A DNA stretch of 64,000 nucleotides from assembly GCA_036571765.1 (NCBI GenBank), contig BROE01000017.1, positions 445,778 through 509,777 of the forward strand. The letters run 5' to 3'. A program made the translations under genes and the position numbers. Source of the DNA: Plecoglossus altivelis. Its lineage: Eukaryota; Chordata; Actinopteri; Osmeriformes; Plecoglossidae. Within the stretch, counting starts at the first letter, position 1, and each line of letters starts with the position of its first letter. Positions 11,640-22,792 of this stretch are shown piece after piece. The notes below the pieces were generated by a model. It saw only the letters and a program-made list of their open reading frames with translations, was not told the DNA's origin and searched no databases.

Positions 11640-11915
11640 GCTGCTGTTCATAACAACTTGTTCGTTTAGCCTTTATAGCTACTTTGGTGATATTAACAGG
11701 TTTGTTAGCTATGTTGATTTGCTGTGATACATAATGTTTCAGATAAGACTTGTTAGATTACTTTAGTTATCTATGTAAATGCTTTTCGCCCTTACCTCTT
11801 CAGCCATGTTAGTCAATCTAATGAAGTTGGGTACATTAGCCATGTTAGCTGCTCAAGCTACTTAGGCTGTTTTAGCTGTCTGAACCATGCTAACTGTGTT
11901 AGCTGTTCTATGAGT
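11640..11915. repeat. Degenerate TTAGC-word repeat
   Basis: Words such as TTAGCTATG, GCCATGTTAG, TTAGCTGCTC and TGTTAGCTGT recur every 20-25 bp across an AT-rich island. It is a diverged tandem repeat; an alternative reading is a homeodomain-motif-rich element. Confidence 0.4.
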
Positions 11916-12401
11916 AACGACAGTGAACAGAGCAGAAACATCTATTATTCAGAGGCTGAGATGGCAATTATGGCTCAGAGCACAACTAGCGTTAATATTT
12001 AATAAAGGCAAGCCTCAGAGACAGAGGATGAGAGAGAGAGTGAAGGAGGAAAAGAGGGAGAGAGAGGAGAGAATGGAGTGGGGGGATGAACGAGAGGGAG
12101 GGAGAATAGAAGGAAGGATGAGAGTAGATAAGATGGAGGGATGGAGCGTGGAGAGTCAGAAAGGAAAAGAGAAACAGTTCATCCTACTGTCTCTTTTACT
12201 CTCTTTCCCATCTTGCTTTCTTTCTCTGTTCCTCCACTCTCTTGGCTTGTTCTACCCTGCTTCTATCTTCCCTCCAATTTACTCCCTTTACCTCAGTAAG
12301 CCCCCTCCCTTTTATTTCTCTAACTCACTTGCTAAGTAGCCGACTAACTGGTTGGTTGAGTGGCTAACATGGGCTGGCAACAGAACTGACAAATAGCCCT
12401 C

Positions 12402-12406
<5 letters not shown>

Positions 12407-12444
<38 letters not shown>
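12407..12444 (+). repeat. (CT)n microsatellite
   Basis: Pure CT tract. Confidence 0.9.
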
Positions 12445-12447
<3 letters not shown>

Positions 12448-13009
12448 GATGTTAAAACTCAGCTATGGAGGCCTGACACAGCCAAGAGGGCAGAAGGGTG
12501 ACTTCCAGGGGAATTCCAGTGTGTGTGTTTGAGTAAGGACTTTGCACAAGCCCAGTAATCCTTGCTCTACCCTCACAGCTTCCCAAACCAAGCCAAGAAC
12601 AACATGGCCTCCCTGAATGACAAGTTACATCTTTCTCCTTCCTTTCACACACACAGACACGCACACACGTACATGCACACACAAACAAAATCACAGAGAT
12701 TGTCGTTGCCTGTCTGAAATGACTCCTTGCTCAATCTTTGTTTTCCATAACTTGTTTTTCTAAATACAGAACATTGCTCAACCTAGGTTTCTGTAGACAC
12801 TGACAGCGAGAGAGAGCTGTTATAAGAGAAAGATGCATGAGAGAGAGAAAAAAAACAACACTGACCCAAGACCATGTCCTTTCTCTCTTGTTTGCAATAG
12901 TCATTTAACATCAGCACTACAGCGTTTAACCTGGTCCAACGTCACACAGTCAAAGCAAAACAAGATTTGTGAAACCGTGTTGTTCAGCAGTCAACCCTCT
13001 GTTCCACTC

Positions 13010-13765
13010 TACTTACACTGTCTACTATGTCTGTTACACTGTCTACTATGTCTGTTACACTGTCTACTCTGTCTGCTGCACGGTCTACTATGTTTGTTAC
13101 ACGGTCTACTCTGTCTGTTACACTCACTACTGTGTTACACTGTCTACTCTGTCTGTTACACTGTCTACTCTGTCTGCTACACTGTCTACTCTGTCTGCTA
13201 CACTGCCTACTCTGTCTGTTACACTCACTACTGTGTTACACTGTCTACTCTGTCTGTTACACTGTCTACTCTGTCTGTTACACTCCTTACTGTGTTACAC
13301 TGTCTACTCTGTCTGTTACACTGTCTACTCTGTCTGTTACACTGCCTACTCTGTCTGCTACACTGTCTACTCTGTCTGCTACACTACCTACTCTGTCTGT
13401 TACACTGCCTACTCTGTCTGTTACACTCACTACTGTGTTACACTGTCTACTCTGTCTGTTACACTGTCTACTATGTCTGTTACACTGTCCACTATGTCTG
13501 TTACACTCACTACTGTGTTACACTGTCTACTCTGTCTGTTACACTGTCTACTCTGTCTGTTACACTGTCTACTATGTTTGTTACACTGTCTACTCGTCTG
13601 CTGCACTGTCTACTATGTCTGCTGTACTGTCTACTATGTCTGTTACACTGTCTACTATGTCTGTTACAATGTGTACTATGTCTGCTACACTATCTATTGC
13701 GTCTGTTGCATTCACTACTCTGTTACATTGTCTACTCTGTCTGTTACACACTCCTCTGTTACACG
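13010..13765 (+). repeat. 21-bp minisatellite, unit starting TGTCTACTCTGTCTG
   Basis: About 750 bp of tandem 21-bp units ending GTTACAC, with TAT/TCT and CTG/TTG variants. Shortened CTCACTACTGTGTTACAC-type units are interspersed in a higher-order pattern. The unit length is a multiple of three and contains no stop in the forward frames, so all three forward frames stay open for 260-317 codons. These are not genes. Confidence 0.95.
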
Positions 13766-14309
13766 CACTGCTGTCAATCAATGTAGCTGCTATACCACTA
13801 GCTAGGTCTGTTCAGTAAGAATAAATGCATGTATACATGAGCCCCATAAACGCACACACATACATACACAAATACAACCACACATACGTATGAGCACATA
13901 CACACACAGAGTAAAACAAACATACTGAGTAGAGGATGAGAGAAAGGTTGAGGGTATGGGGGGGGAAGAAGGGAGAGGAGAAAGGGAGAAGGAAAGAGAA
14001 GGAGAAACAACAAGGTGAAAGGCAGAGTAGCTCTGGAGGGGAGGCAGGGGAGGTGGGGGAGGTGGTGAGGGGGGGGACTGAAGGAATATGGGACTTGCTA
14101 GTTCTGGAGGAGTAGACTTAGGCTTTAGACTAAGCATTATTTTACATAATCACTAGTCATATTCACATAGGGCCCCTGCACAGAAAAGGGAGATGTAGAG
14201 AGTGGGGAGGAGAGAGAAAGAGCCGTGGTAACAGAGATAGAAAGAGTGAGGGTGAGAGCAACAGAGAGAGAGAGAGAGAGACAGAAAGCAAAAGAGAGCA
14301 ACCGCAACA

Positions 14310-14410
14310 CCACCTGTCAATCAAACTGTACTCCCAGGAGATATGCTAATGATTAGCTTAGCTTGCGTACATTAGCATCTCTATCAATGCTTCCTGCAGT
14401 CACACCTCTG
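14310..14410. promoter_or_regulatory. Candidate regulatory island with paired octamer-like sites
   Basis: ATGCTAATG at 14343-14351 and its inverse CATTAGCAT at 14370-14378 face each other across an 18-nt spacer containing GATTAGCTTAGC. ATGCTAAT is a variant of the POU octamer. Flanking sequence is complex. Confidence 0.35.
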
Positions 14411-15344
14411 CCCTTTTAAGAAGGCCAGTTCAATGGATGGCTAGCTGATTGGTTGGCTAACTGGCTAGCTCTCAGACACACAGACACACATCAGACAGTG
14501 AGGGAAGGAGACAGGGAGTATAAGTCTAATAAAAAAGAGAGGGGGGAGGCACACATAGTGATATAGAGAGAGCAGAAAGAAAGGGGGAGTTGTGGGGTGG
14601 GAGCTGAGGGGCGAGACGGGTGAGAAGGGTGGGACCTGGTGTGATGGGGGGATGGGATCTGAAAGGGGGAGGAGAGGTGGGAGGGTAGAGGCTCGTGTAT
14701 ATTTTAAAGGCTGAAGGCAAACAGTTGAATAATGGATGAGAGGGATTGATTTGGGGGTAATGGGGGGAGAGAGGGACTGGAGAAGGGGCAGCGGGGGAGA
14801 GAGAGAGAGGCGTGGGGGTATCAGAGAAGAGGAAGGGGGATGCAGGGCCTGAGTAAAGACTGAACATACTGTATGCACACAACAAGGAAAGAAAAACTGG
14901 TGTCAAGGTTGATGAAGTAATGCAACTTGGGGTTGTGTCTGAACAATTAGCTACTCTTCTTTCTTTTTCTTTCGTTCTTTCTTTCATCTGTTTCTACCTC
15001 TCTACTTTAATTCTGTCTCTCATTCTCTTTCTCTGTCTGTCTCTCTCAAACACAAACATACATGGAGAAAAGGGGCAGCATGCACATCTTCTCTCTTCCA
15101 AAAAGATGAGTGAAGAGGAGAGGGTGAGGTAGGACAAGAGAATCGTATTGACAAGAACCATCTTCCCTCCTCTGCCTGTCTCCTGCTATTTTCTTCTCTT
15201 TCTCCTGTCAGCCCCTCTTCCCCTCCTGCTCCTGTCTCCTCCTGTTTTCTTCTCTTCTGACTGCGGCTCTCTACTCCAGAAGCGCTATGGGATGACCTCA
15301 TTCACACACTCTGGAGAGAGAGGGCTAGTTAGATACATATATAC

Positions 15345-15440
15345 AAATACAGAGAGAACGAGAGAAGGACAGAGAGAGAGAGAAAGAGAGAGAGAGAGAT
15401 GTAAAGAAAAAGAGAGAGAAAGAAAGAGAGAAAGGATAGG
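15345..15440 (+). repeat. GA-rich microsatellite region
   Basis: AGAGAGAGAAAGAGAGAG with (AAAG) interruptions. Confidence 0.85.
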
Positions 15441-15535
15441 TGAGTGAGAAATAGAGAGAGATCTAGTGAGGTGGTAGTGTGTTTGGTTAGGGGGGTGATG
15501 GGGGGTTAGCAGGGCTACAGTGGTGCTAAGCTGCC

Positions 15536-15671
15536 CTAATACAAGATAGGCTCTCTGATATTGAAATGTGTGTGTGTCTGGGCGGATAGCCTGGGGCTCT
15601 GAAATCCCTCCTTCCTTCCTAACCTAAAAGAGGAGAGTGTGTGAGTGTAACCTGACCCAGCAATGTACAAT
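15536..15671 (+). repeat. Intronic duplicated segment, copy A
   Basis: It begins CTAATACAAGATAGGCTCT and ends GTAACCTGACCCAGCAATGT. It pairs with the copy at 16092-16192, which has the same ends in the same order and a shorter, GT-rich interior. Confidence 0.75.
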
Positions 15672-15824
15672 AGATGGGTAGTGTTCTAGGCCTAAAGGCT
15701 GCTAAACACACACACAGGCACACACACACATACACCAGCTACAAACCGGGTCGATTCATTCAGTGTCTCACATTATAATGATTGTGTCTGGGTGTGGTCT
15801 CACACCCAGCTGTTCTTCCCCCCC

Positions 15825-15895
15825 AGCCTGTCACATGACCTCTACTTCCTGTTCCTAAATGTCACATGACCCCATTTCCTGCTCATATGGCTCTT
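15825..15895. promoter_or_regulatory. Duplicated GTCACATGACC plus ETS-like sites
   Basis: GTCACATGACC occurs twice 31 bp apart, each followed by an ETS-like core (ACTTCCTG, then ATTTCCTG). CACATGAC resembles an E-box of the MITF/USF class. Confidence 0.3.
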
Positions 15896-16091
15896 TTGGA
15901 CAAGGCAAATAAACAAGGTTATAGGTACCCAAACAAACAACTAAATAAACAGTAGACAGTTATATATACACATGGGCACATATATATACACATGGGCTTC
16001 AACAAAGCCTATTGTACTAGTGTTTAAGAGTGTGTATGGTGGGGGGAGGGGCGGGTTTAGGAGTCTGCAGCAGGAATAAGCTTCCCTAAAG

Positions 16092-16192
16092 CCTAATACA
16101 AGATAGGCTCTTTCCTGGATATTATGATGTGTGTGCCTGTAAACGTGTGTGAATGTGTGTGTGGGTGTAACCTGAGCCAGCAATGTACAATT
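16092..16192 (+). repeat. Intronic duplicated segment, copy B
   Basis: It begins CCTAATACAAGATAGGCTCT and ends GTAACCTGAGCCAGCAATGT. Same orientation as copy A and about 550 bp away, diverged inside. This is either a local direct duplication or two copies of an unrecognised short repeat. Confidence 0.75.
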
Positions 16193-17279
16193 TTGGGGTT
16201 GTGTTAGCTTGTGAATGTGTATATACACACATATATATATACATACATATATACCTTTGTGTGGTGTGTGTGTGTGTGACTGCGTATATGTGTGTCTGTG
16301 TGTGTGTGTATCAGTTTTACCTGTCCAGCAGTCATGCATCACTAACACCACAGATCGCTCGGCCTGGCTTGTTTCCTTAGCGACCCTGCCCCCCCCCCCC
16401 CGCCCCTCTGGCCTCCTTAAGGAGATTTATGACCTGTTCTCTCTTCTGCTATCCACACACACACAAACATGCATTCATTCAGAAAACACAGGAACATGCT
16501 CACAAAAGCAGAGGCACCTAAGCATCCAAACACAAACACACACGCGTACCCCCCCCCACACACACACACACACACGCATGCACGCACACATGCACAGGAT
16601 GACCCCAGGGGGTAGAGGCGCCAGTCAGGGAGAAGCCATCAATAGTAAACATCAGTAATACACATCAGCAAAACACAGACCACACCAGCAGACTGGGAAC
16701 CCAGGAGGCTCTGGCCACGTGCATGAGGGTGTGAGGTAAGGTGTGTCTGGGGAAAGACCAAGAAAAAGAGAGGGGGAATGACTGGGTAAAAGAAGGACAG
16801 GAAGAAACAGAAATAGATAGTGGGAGAAAGAAAGAAAGAGCGGCCGACTGTATTGGTGAGAGTGTGTGCGAGTGTGTGCGAGGGTGTGTGAGCGTGCGTG
16901 AGGGTGTGTTGGTGTCAGAGCACCAGTCTCCAGGCTAGAGCAGTGACCACAGCACCTAGCTAGCTCATGTCTATTTCCAGTGGGATCTTTTATTTAGCCC
17001 CGACATCCTGTCACCATGAAACATTGATGTGTTCAACATGTCCTCTAAACCATGCTGCCTTTAAATATTACTGGCAACAAATAGACTCCCCCCCCTCTTC
17101 TCTCCTCCCTGTACCTCTCCTCCCCTTCGCAAACCTTCTCTCTTCTGCAGTGTATTAGGAACAAGAGGGGTTCTGGCTAAATTGTGAGGTGTGCCTGTGT
17201 CGGTTACTGATTTTGTCTGTTTTCTTACAGATGTTGCTGCATATTTTAAGTACGTATGTATACTTTGTGAAGATGGCAT

Positions 17280-17950
17280 AGATTCAAAATAATCTAATCA
17301 TCCTTTCAAAGTAGTGATGGAATGGTGGATAGGAATGGTGATAGGCTATGTTGCAGCATTACATAGTTGAAAAAGTTGCATCAAAATGAAAAAATTGAGC
17401 AACCCTATGTGAAAGTAATTCTAACCTAGATCTAACAACGTTGGTGCTGACAGTATCTTAGCTGATCCAAACAGCACCTTCTGAAAATTTAAAATGCCCC
17501 CCAACACATAAAGAAACTTGAAATGTATTTCTGGAGAACTGGCTCATATCACAGGTTTACTAGAAGTGATTGCTATGTATCAGTGACGTCATGTTATCAC
17601 CCTGGTCTTTGCCCGAGGCATTTCTGCAGCTTGCTAGCAGCTTTAGGTAGCTAGCCATCTCTCAGAAAGTATTAAGCCGCTGAACTCATATTCTGCTATC
17701 AATCATTTTGTGTGGTTAACTTAATTGTTGCCTACAATCGACAAAGACATTTTCCACCCAAAGGAAGCAACATAGTCAGAACCAAGACGGACATTTCGAC
17801 GCTGACATTGTGTATGTAGGGCAAAAAGGTTCTTTAAGGATTGGAAAAAACATACAGTATATTAGTGTATATCACTTATGTGCCGCTAAAACATGTCTAA
17901 TAATAAATGGGGTCTGGAAGAAGGCCCTGAATTGTAATAACTTGGGCTAG
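17280..17950. other. Complex segment without repeats, unidentified
   Basis: About 670 bp of unique-looking sequence including CAGTGACGTCATG (a CRE-like palindrome TGACGTCA) and GCTAGCAGCTTTAGGTAGCTAGCC. No open frame of interest and no terminal repeats were recognised. It may be a decayed transposon or conserved non-coding DNA. Confidence 0.4.
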
Positions 17951-18489
17951 TCACCAGAGCCAGGGTCCAGAAACAGCCTCCAGCCTCTAGCCTCCAGCCT
18001 CTAACCTCCACCCTCAGCTCTAAGGGGGGGCTCACAGTCGGGCAGGTGGACCCGTGGGTGGAGCAACATGTACTTCACAAACCAGCAGGAATCTGACACA
18101 AGCTGACAGACATAAAACAGATGCAAACACACATATTCACAAGCACACACAACCCCCCCCCCTCACACACACCCAGCCTGGAGCCTGGGGAAGCCCTACT
18201 CTGGATGACAAACGAGGCTGTCGCCAGCGTATGACAGGGACGCCTCAGCCAGGACCCGTCATCAGTCAGACGGGCACTGCACTGAGACGTCGTTAACACC
18301 AGCAGGAGAGAAGCCTCTGCAGGGCTGGACGGCTAGCCTGATGGTGAGTCACACGTGGGGTGGAGTACAGGCAAGGGCTGGGGTGGGGTGTGATGGTGGG
18401 ACAAAATAACAACAACAACAACAAACTAACCAGAGAATGGGGTGCAAAAGAGAGGCAGAAAGTGGAGTGACAGAGCAAACGAGAAGTAT

Positions 18490-18865
18490 TGAGAAAGCTT
18501 GAGAGATAGAGGGAGAGAGGGAGCGAGAGAGATATAGGTTGGAGAGAGATAGAGGGAGAAAGAGAGCGAGAGAGATATAGGTTGGAGAGATGTAGAGGAA
18601 GAGAGGGAGCGAGAGTTATAGGTTAGAGAGAGATAGAGGGAGAAAGAGAGCGAGAGATATAGGTTGGAGAGAGATGTAGAGGAGGAGAGGGAGCGAGAGA
18701 GTTATAGGTTAGAGAGAGATGTATAGGAAAAAAGGGAGCGAGAGAGATTCAGGTTGGAGAGAGATGTACAGGGAGAGAGGGAGCAAGAGAATTATAGGTT
18801 AGAGAGAGATGTAGAGGAAGAAAAGGAGCGAGAGAGTTATAGGTTAGAGAGAAAGGGAAAAACCG
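18490..18865 (+). repeat. Purine-rich minisatellite, about 45-bp unit
   Basis: The core ATATAGGTTGGAGAGAG / TTATAGGTTAGAGAGAG alternates with AGGGAGAGAGGGAGCGAGAG blocks at about 42-50 bp spacing, in roughly eight copies. Confidence 0.85.
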
Positions 18866-19054
18866 AGGAAGAGAAATGAAGAGTGAAAGGGATGAATGAG
18901 ATGGGAGGGAAAAAGGGAGGTGGAGAGAGAGATACAGGGAGAGAGGGAGAGAGAGGGGGATGAGAGGGAGAGAGAGCGTCCCCTGCCGTGTTTGTCAAAC
19001 AAATGAAAGACGTTCTAGAAGGTTCACCTGCCCATTGCTGGAGCTGCATATGGC

Positions 19055-19260
19055 TCACCAGTTAAAAATAAGGAAATACGCATACATTAGCATGCCTAAT
19101 GAGCAAGCCTCTCCATTTAATATGCTAATTTCCTGAAATATTACTGAACGCCGTCTGTTCTAAATGAATAAATTTGAATCGCAATTAGAATAATCCTTTA
19201 TAATTAATGAAAACTGTCAATTTTGGTTCATAATTAATTTGATTAACAGGATGATGGGGC
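19055..19260. promoter_or_regulatory. Strong enhancer-like AT-rich island (TAAT cluster)
   Basis: About 200 bp of repeat-free, AT-rich DNA with clustered homeodomain and octamer-like words: ATTAGCATGCCTAATGAG, TTTAATATGCTAATTTCC, GCAATTAGAATAATCC, ATAATTAATG, CATAATTAATTTGATTAA. It is flanked by purine repeats, so the change of texture is abrupt. This is the best-looking conserved non-coding element candidate in intron 6. Confidence 0.45.
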
Positions 19261-19599
19261 ACTGATCAAGTCAGAGAGGGGAGCAGGAAAGAAGGCGGGC
19301 GGAAAGAAGGAGAGGAGGAGAGGAGGTGAGAGGAGGAGCAGAAATGAGAGAAATGCTCTAGTGAGAAGTGCTGGGGATAGCTCTGCCTGAAGAAAAACCC
19401 TATTCGTGCTTCCTGTCTGTGGAGGGGTCCTTCAGCCCATTTGGTTCAGGCAACCGGACGGACACACAGATGACCTCATCCTGAACAGACTGGCCCCTGA
19501 TTTGTGTGTGTTTGTGCTTTTATGCTTTTCTGGACTGCGTGTGCGGTAGGTACAGTACATATGTGCGTGTGCATAGATGTGGATGTATCGTGTAACTCT

Positions 19600-19637
19600 T
19601 TGTATGTGAATGTGTACGTGCATGTTTATGTGAGGGT

Positions 19638-19668
<31 letters not shown>

Positions 19669-19871
19669 TGAGCATGTGCGTGTGCGTGTGTGTGTGTGTG
19701 AGTGAGTGAATGAGTGAGCGTGAGTGCCTGCCTGCCTGAGTGAGCATGTGTGTTTGTGTGAGTGAGTGAGTGTGTGCATGCGTGTATCTTTGCACATGTG
19801 TGCGTGAGTGTATGTGTGAGTAAGTGTGTGTGTGTGTGTGAATGCATGTATGAGTGAGTGTGTATGAGTGT

Positions 19872-19926
<55 letters not shown>

Positions 19927-19932
19927 TGTGCT
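19600..19932 (+). repeat. (GT)n/(GAGT)n microsatellite cluster
   Basis: Alternating GT tracts (19641-19664, 19877-19924) with GTGAGTGAGTGA segments over about 330 bp. Histidine/threonine-rich frames on the minus strand are repeat translations. Confidence 0.9.
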
Positions 19933-20764
19933 TGTGTTCTAAGAGCAAGCTAAGTAGGTCGGAGTGGCAGGTCCTCTGAACAGCTGGAGGTCTTGCCCTC
20001 CATCAGAGAGAGACTTCAGGTCAGTCAGCTACCACATTCACATGAACGCGTTCATCCCTGGTTCAAACCCAAGCAGGGAGCGGGGGAGCGCTCGGGAAAG
20101 GAAGCCCAGGAAACAAAACGATTTGATTAGCTGATTATGCAGTTAATGTCAAGCTGTGTGTATTTCACAGATGACTTCTCTTTGATATGTGTGTGTGTGT
20201 TTGCACACATGTGTGTGTTTGCATGCAGACAGAGTGGGACCGTCTGTTGTGACACACTCGGAGGTATGTGAATGCTGTTGATGCTAAACATGCCAAACAT
20301 ACATGCTGTCTGTGAACACTACACCACCCTCCTGACACACATACTCACACATACATATCCATACACAAGTACGCACACACACACTTGCATGTACATCTAT
20401 ACACACACATATATACACAGGCATACACATACTCACACCATATTTACATTCATGCGCATGTACGCATACACACACAAACAGGTTATCTGGGGGCCATGGA
20501 GAAGGAAGCATAGTAATCATGAGAAACAATCTATACACAGAATAATACATCACACACTGACCTCACTGTTGGACACACACGCACAGACACGTGCACGCAC
20601 ACAGAGACACACACCACAGGCACACATTCTAACATTATGTAAATAGGTAAATATTTACAGCCCCAAAAATCAACTGGTCACAAACATTGCAATTTTGTTG
20701 TTTTAAGTGCATCTCTACTGTCTCTACTCAGTATGCTTCTCTCTATGCTTCTCATGCTTATAGT

Positions 20765-21225
20765 AATGGTGTTTCCACTGTAGTCTGCTCACTGGTGTCT
20801 CTACTGTAGTCTGGTCGCTGGTGTCTCTAGTCTAGTTGCTAGTGTCTCTAGTCTAGTTGCTAGTGTCTCTAGTCTAGTTGCTGGTGTCCCTAGTCTAGTC
20901 GTTGGTGTCTCTACTCTAGTCTGGTCGCTGGTGCCTCTAGTGTAGTCTAGTCTCTAGTGTCTCTACTTTAGTCTGATCGCAGGTGCCTGTAGTCTCTAGT
21001 CTAGTCTCTTGCGTCTTAATTCCAGTCTAAATTCCGGTGGCTCTAGTCTAGTTGCTGGTATCTCTACTCTAGTCTAGTTGTTGGTGTCTCTCGTCTAGTC
21101 TAGTCTCTAGTGTCTTTACTCTAGTCTAGTCACCGGTGCTTCTACTGTAGTCTAGTTGCTATTGTCTCAACTGTAGTGTAGTCACTGTTGTCTCTCCTCT
21201 AGTGTCTAATTAAGGGTGTCTCTGC
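20765..21225 (+). repeat. Minisatellite, about 21-bp unit GTCTCTAGTCTAGTTGCTGG
   Basis: Units of GTCTCTAGTCTAGTTGCTGGT with variants (GTCGCTGGT, TCTCTAGTG, ACTCTAGTCTAGT) over about 460 bp. Some units are lengthened by an extra CTAGTCTAGT. Confidence 0.9.
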
Positions 21226-21261
21226 CACTCCAGTCACAAGTGTCTCCTCAGTAACGGTGTG

Positions 21262-21365
21262 GATCACCGTGCGGTTGCTAATTAGCTCATTAGAGGAGGA
21301 GAAAGACCCCATGCTAATTAAGGCTTATTATAGTATTTCAGGAGTCACTGTTTTAATTAGTGACT
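21262..21365. promoter_or_regulatory. Candidate enhancer island (TAATTAG words)
   Basis: GTTGCTAATTAGCTCATTAGAGG, ATGCTAATTAAGGC and TTTTAATTAGTGA: four homeodomain cores in about 100 bp, directly after the minisatellite. Confidence 0.4.
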
Positions 21366-22119
21366 GATAGGGGCATGGATTTCAATATGCCTCCATCCTC
21401 TCCCTTTCTTGTTCTCTCCAACATCTCCTCCCCCTCTCTTCAGACAGATTCCCTTCCTCATCACCATCCCCTTGCTCATCTCTCTCTCTCTCTCTCTCTC
21501 TCTCCCCCTCCCTCTCCCCCCCTCTCTCTATCGCTCTCTTTCAAACAGCATAGTTATCCTCAGCCCAGGGAGGCATCAGTTTGTGTTTGAGATCAGTAAA
21601 CAGTACCATTAGTTCTCTCCACACACACACCAGCTGATTCATTTGTTTCACGCAAACTTGCTGCACATTTAATAATATTTTATCTGAGTTGCAGGAAAGA
21701 GGTATAATTTTGGTCTATTAGTGAACTTTGCAATCCATCATGCTCCCTCCCTCCCTCCCTCACACAAGTCCGTCTGACCTACCATGGTTCTTTGAGGGTC
21801 ACCAGATACAGTACTGTACAAACATACCGAATATTTCACTGTGTTTGCATATTTGTGCTGTGTTTATGTGTGTGTGTGTGTCTCTGTGTGTATATATGTG
21901 CACTGTAAGTGTGTGGTATGTGTGCTTATGTGTGTGTGTCTGGTCTCTGTGTGTGCGCGCTCATGTTTGTATGTGTGTGTCTGTGTGTTTGTGTGTATTA
22001 TGCTGCAGGCCACCAGGCCTTTAGCTCAGCAAGCTAACTCATGTCCTCATTGTGAGAGGGATGTTCTCCAACCCAACCTCTTTAACCCTCACCCCCTCCT
22101 CCTCAACCTGGATACCCTT

Positions 22120-22310
22120 CCTCATTAACCATGTGAATATTCATGATGCAGGAGTCATTCCGTGAACTTTGTATTTAAATATTCAATGTGCGGATGCAAT
22201 TAACATGCTGTTAATGAATAATGAATCACTACTAAAGCAGTTGGAAAATTTTTGCTTTTTAATTATTGAAACCACAAATATGAAAACACAACCAAGCTGT
22301 TTGTGTTTTC
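22120..22310. promoter_or_regulatory. Candidate enhancer island in intron 6
   Basis: Repeat-free AT-rich sequence with GTGAATATTCATGATGCA (a palindromic GAATATTC core), ATTTAAATATTCAATG, GCAATTAACATGCTGTTAATG and AATAATGAATC. Composition and motif density resemble conserved vertebrate enhancers. Confidence 0.42.
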
Positions 22311-22792
22311 TTTGTGCGTTGTGCACACGTGTGTGTGTATGGAGATGCTTTGGTGTATGTGCATTCATGGGTGGTCACTGAATCATTTCTCCGACTTTGT
22401 CTGTCAGAATGTGACAGCCAGTTAGTTCACTGTGGAGAGAACCTGAGAGACCGTTTATAAAAAATAACCAGCACTGCTGTGCCTCTTCACCGTATCTTCT
22501 CCTGTCCCCTTGTCTCGAACTCTATTAAATATCACTCTGTTTCTCTCTCTCTTTCGCTTGTCTTTCACCCTCCCTTCTCTCACTCTCTCCCTCACTAGGA
22601 AGAATGGGATATGGCAGACAGGCCATCAAACCAGTCTGCTACCCGCCTGTTATAGAGCAGCAGTCTGTCAGCTAGTCTGACAGCAGCACAGAGGAATGTT
22701 TTGACTCTAAGAGGATGTCATGGAAGCAGGAAGGGACATGACGGCTCTCACTGACTGACACTGCTTCTTCTCTGCTCCCTGTTCTTCTCCCA

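Noticed and set aside
12833..13818. 317-, 278- and 263-codon overlapping forward frames
   Set aside because: All are translations of the 21-bp minisatellite in three phases; a real gene would not be open in all three.
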